Below are positions 1-7,287 of a stretch of DNA of 8,406 bases, in pieces (position 1 is the first letter of the stretch; the number at the start of each line of letters is the position of its first letter). The DNA lies in assembly GCA_028694565.1 (NCBI GenBank), contig JAQVKR010000094.1, forward strand, positions 1-8,406, in the 5' to 3' direction. The DNA is from Gammaproteobacteria bacterium (GTDB taxonomy: Bacteria; Pseudomonadota; Gammaproteobacteria; DSM-26407). Below the pieces are notes generated by a model. The model made no database searches. It was not told the DNA's origin and worked only from the letters and a program-made list of their open reading frames with translations. The translations under genes were made by a program, and so were the position numbers.

Positions 1-12
1 CTCTTCCGATCT
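1..12. other. Illumina adapter remnant (left end)
   Basis: The first 12 bases, CTCTTCCGATCT, match the 3' end of the common Illumina (TruSeq) adapter and are the exact reverse complement of the last 12 bases of the window. This is library-derived sequence, not genomic DNA. The true insert starts at about position 13. Both ends of one 8.4 kb sequence carrying adapter fits a long fragment rebuilt from short reads, as in synthetic long-read libraries; that last step is inference. Confidence 0.95.
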
Positions 13-112
13 CCTCGCCGACTGTGACTGGCAGGTGCTGGTCTTCCCGGCTGATTCGGCCGCCTGGCCCCCCCTGTTTGTCGCCCACCCCGAGGTATTC
101 AAGGCCCCATGA
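13..112 (+). CDS. C-terminal tail of an unidentified protein (5' truncated)
   Basis: An open frame enters from the left edge and ends at the TGA at 110-112. It gives about 33 genomic residues, including the stretches DCDWQVLVFPADSAAW and PLFVAHPEVFKAP. I do not recognise this tail, and it is too short to assign a family. Support that it is a real gene comes from its junction: its stop overlaps the helicase start codon as ATGA, the classic arrangement of translationally coupled genes in one operon. Its high GC and codon use match the helicase that follows. The missing 5' part is explained by the adapter at 1-12, so it is truncated by the library and need not be a pseudogene. By position it may be an upstream component of the same system. 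Confidence 0.6.
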
Positions 113-2898
113 TCCTATCCACTGCCTTCGCTCCCGGAGCCCTCGTGACCGCCCGCGGCCGGGAGTGGGTCGTCCTGCCGACCCCGGACTCTACCCTGCT
201 CCACCTGCGCCCCCTGGGCGGCAGCGACGAGGACCGCATCGCCCTCCTCCCGGCGCTTGAGCGCGAGCAGGTCGCGCCGGCCGTCTTTCCGCTGCCCGAC
301 CCAGGCCACTCCGGCAACCACGACGCCTCACGCCTGCTGCGCGATGCCCTGCAGCTCAAGCTGCGCGCCGGCTGCGGTCCGTTCCGCAGCTTCGGCCGCA
401 TCGCCGTCGAACCGCGCCCCTACCAGCTCGTGCCCCTGCTCATGGCACTGCGCCAGGAGACCGTGCGCCTGCTCATCGCCGATGATGTAGGCATTGGCAA
501 GACCATCGAGGCCGGACTCATCGCCCGCGAGCTCCTGGACCGCGGCGAGATCCGCCGACTCACCGTCCTCTGTCCGCCCCACCTGGTGGACCAGTGGCAG
601 AGCGAGCTGGCCGAGCGCTTCCACCTGCGCGCAGCCGCAGTCACCAGCACCTCCGCCAGACGTCTTGAGCGCGACCTGCCCCAGGGCGTCTCCATATTCG
701 ACGAATACCCCTACACCGTCGTTAGCCTCGACTACATCAAGAGTGATCGCCACCGCCACGACTTCCTCGCCGCCTGCCCCGAACTGGTCATCGTCGACGA
801 GGCCCACACCTGCACCCAGGCCGGCCGGATGCGCCACCAGCGCTTCGAGCTGTTGCGCGGCCTGGCCGACGACATCGATCGCCACCTGCTCCTGCTCACC
901 GCCACCCCCCACTCGGGCGACGACACCGCCTTCTTCAACCTCCTGAGCCTCCTCGACCGCGACTTCGCCACCCTGGCAGGCCTGCCCGAGGGCGCCGCCC
1001 GCGACCGCCTGCGCGAGCGACTCGCGCGCCACTTCGTCCAGCGCCGCCGGCCGGACATCGAGGACTTCCAGACCAGCAGCGTCTTCCCGCGGCGCCTCTC
1101 CACCGAGCTGACCTACCGGCTCACCGGCGCGTGGGGCCACCTGTTCGACAGCGTCCTCGACTACTGCGTCGGCTTGGCGGAGCAAGCGGAGGCGGAGGCC
1201 GCGGCCAACCGTAGCCGTATGATGTGGTACGCCACCCTTGCCCTGCTGCGCTGTGTCGCCTCCTCGCCCGCCTCCGCCGTAAACGCCCTGCGCACCCGCA
1301 TCAACGGCCGCCTCGAACTGGAGCAGGTGGAGGAGGAGGCCCGTGAGCGCATCTTCGACGGCGCCACCAGCGAGCTCACCAGCGACGACGTGGAGCCCGC
1401 CGCCGGCTGGGAACGAGAGCACCTCGACCGCCTCATCCGCCAGGCAGAGGCCCTCTCCGGCACCGCCGGCGACCCCAAGCTGGCCGCACTCATAGACCAC
1501 CTGCAGACGCTGCTGCGGGATGGCTTCAAGCCTGTGGTGTTCTGTCGCTTCATCGCCACCGCTCACTATGTGGCCACGGCCATCGGCCAGGCTTTCCCCG
1601 GGGCCGAGGCCATAGCCGTCACCGGCGAGCTCACACCGGAGGAGCGGCGCGAGCGGGTGGAGGCCCTGGGCGAGGCGGAGCAGCCCATCCTGGTGGCCAC
1701 CGACTGCCTCTCCGAGGGCATCAATCTCCAGCACCTGTTCACCGCCGTGGTCCACTACGACCTGGCCTGGAACCCCACCCGCCACGAGCAGCGGGAGGGG
1801 CGAGTCGACCGCTTTGGCCAACCCGCCCCGGAGGTGCGCAGCGCCCTCATCTACGGCGAGGACAACCCGGTGGACGGCTTCATCCTGCGCGTCATCCTGC
1901 GCAAGGCCGAAACCATCAAGAAGGAGCTGGGCGTGATGGTGCCCGTCCCCGATGACGAGAACCGCCTCACCCAGGCCCTGCTCAAGGCGGTCCTGCTCAA
2001 GCGCCGCCAGCAGCCCCTCCAGGCCGCGTTCGACTTCACCCTCACCGAGGAAGCCCAAGCCGCCGAGGCCGAATGGGAGGATGCTTGGGAGAAGGCCAAG
2101 AAGAACCGCACCCGCTTCGCCCAGCGCCGCCTCAAGCCCGAGGAGGTCCTGCCCGAGTGGCAGCGTCAGTTGGAGGTACTCGGTGGGGCCGAGTCTGTGC
2201 GCCGCTTCGTGACCCAGGCCTGCGCCCGCCTCGGCGCCCCGTTAGAGCGCTGGCGCGGCGCCTCCAAACTCCTGCCCGAGCACCTACCGCCGGAGCTGCG
2301 CGAGCGTCTCGAAGGCGAGGGCATCACCAAGCCCCTGCCCATCGACTTCGACTATCCGCCGGTCGGCGGCGCCCAATGGGTCCATCGCTCCCACCCGCTG
2401 GTAGCCGTGCTCGCCGACGCCCTGCTGGAGTCCGCGCTCGAAGGCGAGACCCGCTACGTGGCCCGTGCCGGCGTCTGCCGCAGCGACGAGGTGGAGGTGG
2501 TTACCACCCTGGCGCTGCTGCGCCTGCGCCATCAGCTCACCCTCACCCGCGCCGGCCACACCCGTCTACTACTCGCGGAGGAGACCCTGGCGCTGGCCCT
2601 CGTCGGCCGCAACCAGCCGCGCGTCGTTCTGGGGCCGGAGGCCCTGAAGCTGCTGGAGGTCCGCCCCTCGGCCAACGTCCCTGACGCCAAACGGGAGACG
2701 GAGCTCCGTACTGCACTGGCTCTCCTAGAGGCCGAGCGCCCGCGCCTCGAGGCCCTGGCGCAGGAGCGCGCCCAGCAGCTCTTGACCGACCATCGCCGGG
2801 TGCGCGACGCGGCCCAGGCCCGCGGCAGCTACGAGGTCACTCCCTGCCTCCCCGTCGACCTGATGGGGCTCTTCGTGCTGCTCCCTAAGGGACTCTGA
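109..2898 (+). CDS. SNF2/RapA-type DEAH helicase, defence-associated
   Basis: This is a complete 929-residue superfamily 2 helicase/translocase of the SNF2-RapA type, expected to use ATP to move along or remodel DNA. Motifs seen in order: Walker A DDVGIGKT (125-132), motif Ia region LCPPHLVDQW, motif II DEAH (230-233), motif III TATP (264-267), a second RecA-like domain starting near KPVVFCRF (474-481), motif V ATDCLSEGINLQ (530-541) and motif VI QREGRVDRFGQ (561-571). About 110 N-terminal residues precede the helicase core; the start resembles a small beta-barrel as in RapA (inference). The last ~330 residues are charged and helical, with no domain I can name. The ATG at 109 is supported by the ATGA overlap with the upstream stop and an AAGG at 101-104. 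The methyltransferase gene follows after 3 bp. Pairing with a large adenine methyltransferase recalls DISARM DrmD, but the middle segment does not clearly match my recollection of DrmD; BREX BrxHII-like or a separate family remain possible. SNF2 helicase is firm, subfamily is not. Confidence 0.93.
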   Translation: MILSTAFAPGALVTARGREWVVLPTPDSTLLHLRPLGGSDEDRIALLPALEREQVAPAVFPLPDPGHSGNHDASRLLRDALQLKLRAGCGPFRSFGRIAVEPRPYQLVPLLMALRQETVRLLIADDVGIGKTIEAGLIARELLDRGEIRRLTVLCPPHLVDQWQSELAERFHLRAAAVTSTSARRLERDLPQGVSIFDEYPYTVVSLDYIKSDRHRHDFLAACPELVIVDEAHTCTQAGRMRHQRFELLRGLADDIDRHLLLLTATPHSGDDTAFFNLLSLLDRDFATLAGLPEGAARDRLRERLARHFVQRRRPDIEDFQTSSVFPRRLSTELTYRLTGAWGHLFDSVLDYCVGLAEQAEAEAAANRSRMMWYATLALLRCVASSPASAVNALRTRINGRLELEQVEEEARERIFDGATSELTSDDVEPAAGWEREHLDRLIRQAEALSGTAGDPKLAALIDHLQTLLRDGFKPVVFCRFIATAHYVATAIGQAFPGAEAIAVTGELTPEERRERVEALGEAEQPILVATDCLSEGINLQHLFTAVVHYDLAWNPTRHEQREGRVDRFGQPAPEVRSALIYGEDNPVDGFILRVILRKAETIKKELGVMVPVPDDENRLTQALLKAVLLKRRQQPLQAAFDFTLTEEAQAAEAEWEDAWEKAKKNRTRFAQRRLKPEEVLPEWQRQLEVLGGAESVRRFVTQACARLGAPLERWRGASKLLPEHLPPELRERLEGEGITKPLPIDFDYPPVGGAQWVHRSHPLVAVLADALLESALEGETRYVARAGVCRSDEVEVVTTLALLRLRHQLTLTRAGHTRLLLAEETLALALVGRNQPRVVLGPEALKLLEVRPSANVPDAKRETELRTALALLEAERPRLEALAQERAQQLLTDHRRVRDAAQARGSYEVTPCLPVDLMGLFVLLPKGL

Positions 2899-2901
2899 CC
2901 C

Positions 2902-5900
2902 ATGGCCCGCCGAACCCCCATCGACCTCGGCTTCGAGGCTCTGCGCCTGGAAGGCGGCCTGTTCTCCGCCCAGCATCTGGCGCGCGTAGCCCACGAGCAG
3001 GCGGAGCACCAGCGCGAGGCTGACTACCGGATCCCCGCCGGGCTACGGATTCGCGACGAGATCGGCCGCGCCTTCCGCATCGGCCAGGCCCTCTGGGATT
3101 CCTTCAGCCGCCAGCGCGAGCGCAGCGACATCGCCCCCATGGAGGCCAGCCGCGCCTTCGTCACCGCCCTGCTACAGCAGGCCTTCGGCTTCGTCGATCT
3201 CGCCGCGGTCCCCACCCGGGAGGTGAACCAGGGACGCTTTCCCATCGGCCACATGGCCCGCGGCAACGTGCCGGTGGTCGTCGCACCGCACGATCTGCGG
3301 CTCGACGACGGCGACGCCAGCTTCGCCGACACCCGCCGCCGCAGCGCTTTCCAGCTCGCCCAGGAGTATCTCAACGCCGCCGACGCCAGCCTCTGGGCCA
3401 TCGTCGCCAACGGCCTCACCTTACGCCTGCTGCGCGACAACGCCAGCCTCACACGCCCGGCCTATCTGGAGGCGGATCTGGAGCGGCTGTTCAGCGAGGA
3501 GCGTTATGCCGACTTCTCCGCCCTCTGGCTCATCTTCCACGCCAGCCGCTTTCCCGCTCCGGGCCAGCCGCCGGCGGAGTGCATCCTGGAGCGCTGGCGC
3601 ACGGCGGCCCGCCTGGAGGGCGGCCGGGTCCTGGATCGCCTGCGCGACGGCGTCACCGACGCCCTCCTGGTGCTCGGCGAAGGCTTCCTCCAGCACCGGG
3701 CCAACCAGCCTCTGCGCGAGTCCCTGGAGTGTGGGGAACTGACCGTCGAGGCCTACTTCCAGCAACTCCTGCGCCTGGTCTACCGGCTGATCTTCTGGTT
3801 CACCGTGGAGGATCGCGGCGTGCTCCACCCGCAGGACGCCGACCCGGCGGCCCGCGCCACCTATGCCGCCGGCTACGCCAGCCGCAGCCTGCGCGGCCGC
3901 GCCCTGCGGCGCGCCGGTGCCGACCGCCACGCCGACCAGTGGCAGGGGGTAATCATCGTCTTCCGCGCCCTGGCCCACGGCGAGCCGCGCCTGGGGCTGC
4001 CGCCCCTGGGCGGCCTCTTCGCCGCGGACCAGGGCCCCCGGCTCGACGCCGCCGAGCTTCCCAACACCGCCCTCCTGCGCGCGGTCAAGAGCCTCGCCTG
4101 GTTCCGTGATGGCAACGCCCTCACCCGCGTCAACTACCGCGACATGGGCCCGGAGGAGCTCGGCTCCATCTACGAGAGCCTGCTGGAGCTGGTACCCGAG
4201 CTGAGCGTCGCCCGGCGCGCCTTCGACTTCGTCGGCCTGGGCGAGCAGACCCGCGGCCACGCCCGCAAGCTCACCGGCAGCTACTACACCCCCGACAGCC
4301 TGGTACAGGAGCTGCTCAAGTCCACGCTGGACCCGGTGCTGGAGCGCGCCCTCGCCGCTCGCCCGCAAGACCCCACCGGCGCCCTGTTGGATCTGGCCGT
4401 GATCGACCCGGCCTGCGGCAGTGGCCACTTCCTCCTAGCCGCCGCCCGGCGCATTGCCGAACGGCTCACCGCCCTGCGGATCACCGACGGCAACCCCACC
4501 CCGGACGACTACCGCCACGCCCTACGCGAGGTCATCGCCCACTGCATCTTCGGCGTGGACAAGAACCCCCTGGCCCTGGAGTTGGCCCGCACCGCCCTGT
4601 GGCTGGAGGCCGTCACCCCGGACGTCCCCCTCTCCTTCCTCGACCACCATTTGGTCTGTGGCGATGCCCTGCTGGGCTTGGTCGACTTCACCCCGCTCAC
4701 CGAGGGCATCCCCAAAGAGGCCTACAAGCCCCTCACCGGCGACGACCGGGAGACCTACAAGGCCTTGGCCGCCAAGAACCGCGCCGCCTTGAAGAGTCTC
4801 GCCAGGATCCGCGCTCAGCGCGGCCTCGAGCTGATGTCCCTCGCCACCCGCAAGGCCCTGGAGCAGATCGACGCCGGCGCCGGGGACACCCTGGCCGCCA
4901 TTGATGCCAAGCGCCGCGCCTATGCCGAGCTAGTAGCCCAGGCGGAGGACAATCCGCTGGCCCAGGCCGCCGACCTCTACCTGGCGGCCTTCCTCGTCCC
5001 CAAGCGGGCGGAGGTCGCCGTCCCCACCACCGCCGATCTGGTGCACACCCTCTACGGCCATGGGCCCGACGACCCAGAGCGCCTGGCCGCCGCCCGCGCG
5101 CACTGCCGCGCCGTCCAGGTTCTGCACTGGCCGCTGGCCTTCGCCCAGGTCCTGGGCCGGGGCGGTTTCGACGTGGTGCTGGGGAATCCGCCGTGGGAGC
5201 GCATCAAGCTGCAAGAGGAGGAGTTCTTCGCCAACCGTTCACCGGAGGTGGCCCAGGCGCCCAATCGGGCCAGGCGCCACGAGGCCATCGCCCAGCTCGC
5301 AGCTGCGGACCCAGACAGCGCCGAGCGCCGCCTCTTCGAGGCGTTCGAGCAGGCAAAGCAGCAGGCGGAGGCCGCCAGCGCTTTTGCCCACACCCCGGCC
5401 CGCTACCCACTCACCGGAGTCGGGGACGTGAACACCTACGCTCTGTTCGCCGAGACCGCCAGTCGGCTCATCGCCCCGGCCGGCCGCGCCGGCCTGGTGC
5501 TGCCCACCGGCATCGCCACCGACGACTCCACCAAGGCCTTCTTCGCAGACGTGGCCCAGAACGGCCGGCTCGCCTCGCTGTTCGACTTCGAGAACCGGGC
5601 TGGAATATTCCCCGCTGTCGACAGCAGACAGAAGTTCTGTCTGTTCGTCACGGGCCAGGCCGAGTCCGTGGAGTTCGCCTTCTTCCTCACTGACACCGCC
5701 CAGGTGGCGGACGGCCGCCGGCGCTTCCGCCTCTCGCCGGAGGATTTCGCCCGCCTCAACCCCAACACCCGCACCTGTCCCGTGTTCCGCTCGCGCCGCG
5801 ATGCCGAGATCACCAAGAAGATCTATGGGAAAGTCCCCATCCTCTGGCAGGAGCGGCTTGAGGACGGCCAAGGACGTGAGCTCCAGCCGGAAATCAATGG

Positions 5901-7287
5901 GTGGGGCCTGCGGTTCCAGACGCTCTTCCACATGTCTAATGACAGCCACCTGTTCCACGACCGGCCGGCCGCCGACCGCATGCCCCTATACGAGGCCAAG
6001 CTCATCCACCAGTTCGACCACCGCTGGGCCACCTACCAGCCAGGGGAGGACGACAAGCCCGAGTCCCGCGATCTCACTCTGACCGAGAAGCGGGATCCGG
6101 CCTGCACCATCCGCCCGCGCTACTGGGTCGAACGGCGCGAAGTGTTCCTGCGCCTCTCGCGCCTGCCCAAGCTATTGCTCGACCCAATCAAGTCCGGCAG
6201 CACCGAGCGGCTTACCCTCGCCCTGGCGACACTCCTGTTCTGGCCCTTCGTCGCACGCCAGCCCGGCATGGACGCCGCCCGGGCCCATGCCCGCTTGTAC
6301 CCTCTGTGGCGGTCCTTCGTCGAGCAGCAGCCCTTCGCCCGGGTGCTGTGCTGCACCCAGCTTGGGCTCTGCGGCGACAACCCTCCACTGCTTCAACAGA
6401 CCCGCCAAAGCCAGCTCCCCGCCGCTCCCATCGACAGGATTGTCGCCACCGAGCGCCACTCCACCGCTTGGTACGACACCGATCCGAAGCTCGTCGAAGA
6501 GCGGTTGCGGGACGCAGACGGCTGGGGTCACTGGGTGGCCGATACACCACGGGTGGAAGACGAAGAGGCTCTTTGGGCCTATGCCGATCGGCTACTCGAG
6601 GCCTCCAGCCCAAAGTGGCTGATGGGCTGGCGCGACATCACCAACGCCACCAACGAGCGCACCGTCATCGCCTCAGTGTTTCCGGTGGCGGGTGTTGGCA
6701 ATAACCTGCCGCTCATGCTGCTCGGCGACGCTGTATCCTCTGGGCAAGCCGCCGCCATACTCGGATGCCTCACATCGCTAATCCTGGACTTCGTGGCCCG
6801 CCACAAGGTGGGTGGCACACATTTGAATTTTTTCATCTACAAGCAACTCCCAGTGCTGCCGCCCGACGCCTACACTCAGGACAACCTCGACTTCATCGTC
6901 CCGCGCGTCCTGGAGCTCGTCTACACCGCCCACGACCTGCGCCCCTTCTACGACGACCTGATGGCCGAGAACCCGACTTGGGACCGACGCACCGGCCCCG
7001 AGCGCGGCCAGCCGTTTCCCTTCAACCCCGAGCGCCGCGCCCTGCTGCGTGCCGAGTTGGACGCCTGGTACGCGCGCCTTTACGGCCTCACCCGCGACGA
7101 GCTGCGCTACCTCCTCGACCCCGCCGACGCGGAAGGCCCCTACTACCCCTCCGAGACCTTCCGCGTCCTCAAGAAGAACGAGATCCGCGAGCACGGCGAG
7201 TACCGCACCCAGCGCCTGGTGCTGGACGCCTGGGATAAGCTATGCGAGTTTAGGGAGCCCCGACATGCTGACCCATCTGCACATTAA
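2902..7287 (+). CDS. Large Eco57I/PglX-type adenine-N6 DNA methyltransferase
   Basis: This complete 1461-residue protein should transfer methyl from S-adenosylmethionine to adenine N6 in DNA. Domains in order: an N-terminal region (1-450) resembling the nuclease-plus-helical part of type IIG enzymes (WAIVANGLTLRLLRDN, 165-180) but with no visible D...ExK nuclease residues; motif X GSYYTP (459-464); motif I DPACGSGHF (502-510); motif II around GVDKNP (551-556); motif III GDA (587-589); a long helical insert; catalytic motif IV NPPW (762-765). Residues ~850-1320 should be target recognition, closing with HLNFFIYKQLPVL (1307-1319), a hallmark of this family; a conserved-looking helical tail follows. 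The start at 2902 follows the helicase stop by 3 bp, with AAGGG at 2887-2891 as a distant ribosome site. Closest named analogues are BREX PglX, DISARM DrmMI and type IIG R-M fusions. Methyltransferase activity is well supported; the system name and recognition sequence are not. Confidence 0.94.
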   Translation: MARRTPIDLGFEALRLEGGLFSAQHLARVAHEQAEHQREADYRIPAGLRIRDEIGRAFRIGQALWDSFSRQRERSDIAPMEASRAFVTALLQQAFGFVDLAAVPTREVNQGRFPIGHMARGNVPVVVAPHDLRLDDGDASFADTRRRSAFQLAQEYLNAADASLWAIVANGLTLRLLRDNASLTRPAYLEADLERLFSEERYADFSALWLIFHASRFPAPGQPPAECILERWRTAARLEGGRVLDRLRDGVTDALLVLGEGFLQHRANQPLRESLECGELTVEAYFQQLLRLVYRLIFWFTVEDRGVLHPQDADPAARATYAAGYASRSLRGRALRRAGADRHADQWQGVIIVFRALAHGEPRLGLPPLGGLFAADQGPRLDAAELPNTALLRAVKSLAWFRDGNALTRVNYRDMGPEELGSIYESLLELVPELSVARRAFDFVGLGEQTRGHARKLTGSYYTPDSLVQELLKSTLDPVLERALAARPQDPTGALLDLAVIDPACGSGHFLLAAARRIAERLTALRITDGNPTPDDYRHALREVIAHCIFGVDKNPLALELARTALWLEAVTPDVPLSFLDHHLVCGDALLGLVDFTPLTEGIPKEAYKPLTGDDRETYKALAAKNRAALKSLARIRAQRGLELMSLATRKALEQIDAGAGDTLAAIDAKRRAYAELVAQAEDNPLAQAADLYLAAFLVPKRAEVAVPTTADLVHTLYGHGPDDPERLAAARAHCRAVQVLHWPLAFAQVLGRGGFDVVLGNPPWERIKLQEEEFFANRSPEVAQAPNRARRHEAIAQLAAADPDSAERRLFEAFEQAKQQAEAASAFAHTPARYPLTGVGDVNTYALFAETASRLIAPAGRAGLVLPTGIATDDSTKAFFADVAQNGRLASLFDFENRAGIFPAVDSRQKFCLFVTGQAESVEFAFFLTDTAQVADGRRRFRLSPEDFARLNPNTRTCPVFRSRRDAEITKKIYGKVPILWQERLEDGQGRELQPEINGWGLRFQTLFHMSNDSHLFHDRPAADRMPLYEAKLIHQFDHRWATYQPGEDDKPESRDLTLTEKRDPACTIRPRYWVERREVFLRLSRLPKLLLDPIKSGSTERLTLALATLLFWPFVARQPGMDAARAHARLYPLWRSFVEQQPFARVLCCTQLGLCGDNPPLLQQTRQSQLPAAPIDRIVATERHSTAWYDTDPKLVEERLRDADGWGHWVADTPRVEDEEALWAYADRLLEASSPKWLMGWRDITNATNERTVIASVFPVAGVGNNLPLMLLGDAVSSGQAAAILGCLTSLILDFVARHKVGGTHLNFFIYKQLPVLPPDAYTQDNLDFIVPRVLELVYTAHDLRPFYDDLMAENPTWDRRTGPERGQPFPFNPERRALLRAELDAWYARLYGLTRDELRYLLDPADAEGPYYPSETFRVLKKNEIREHGEYRTQRLVLDAWDKLCEFREPRHADPSAH
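7252..7257 (+). promoter_or_regulatory. Ribosome binding site for the ATPase gene
   Basis: AGGGAG lies 7 bases upstream of the ATG at 7265, inside the last codons of the methyltransferase gene. Its match to the Shine-Dalgarno consensus and its spacing fix the ATPase start, and place that gene in the same transcript with a 23 bp overlap. Confidence 0.7.

Noticed and set aside
328..2058. Long open frame of 576 codons on the - strand opposite the helicase
   Set aside because: It lies wholly antisense to a gene with a full set of helicase motifs. Strong third-position GC bias commonly opens such mirror frames, and its translation (rich in Gly, Ala, Val, Glu and Gln) shows no recognisable motif.
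2073..2684. 203-codon open frame on the + strand in another frame of the helicase
   Set aside because: Its translation is dominated by Arg, Pro, Ala and Gly, typical of a shifted frame in GC-rich coding DNA. The helicase frame continues unbroken through it.
2881..2904. Helicase-methyltransferase junction as a broken fusion gene
   Set aside because: The helicase ends with a clean TGA and the methyltransferase starts 3 bp later with ATG and a plausible upstream AAGGG; both proteins have complete domain sets, so this is a normal operon junction.
3421..4428. 335-codon open frame on the - strand opposite the methyltransferase
   Set aside because: Same high-GC mirror effect; low-complexity translation and complete overlap with well-supported coding sequence.
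6828..6833. Run of six T as a possible terminator or slippage site
   Set aside because: It encodes the conserved NFF of the HLNFFIYKQLPVL motif, has no GC stem before it, and the frame continues correctly on both sides.
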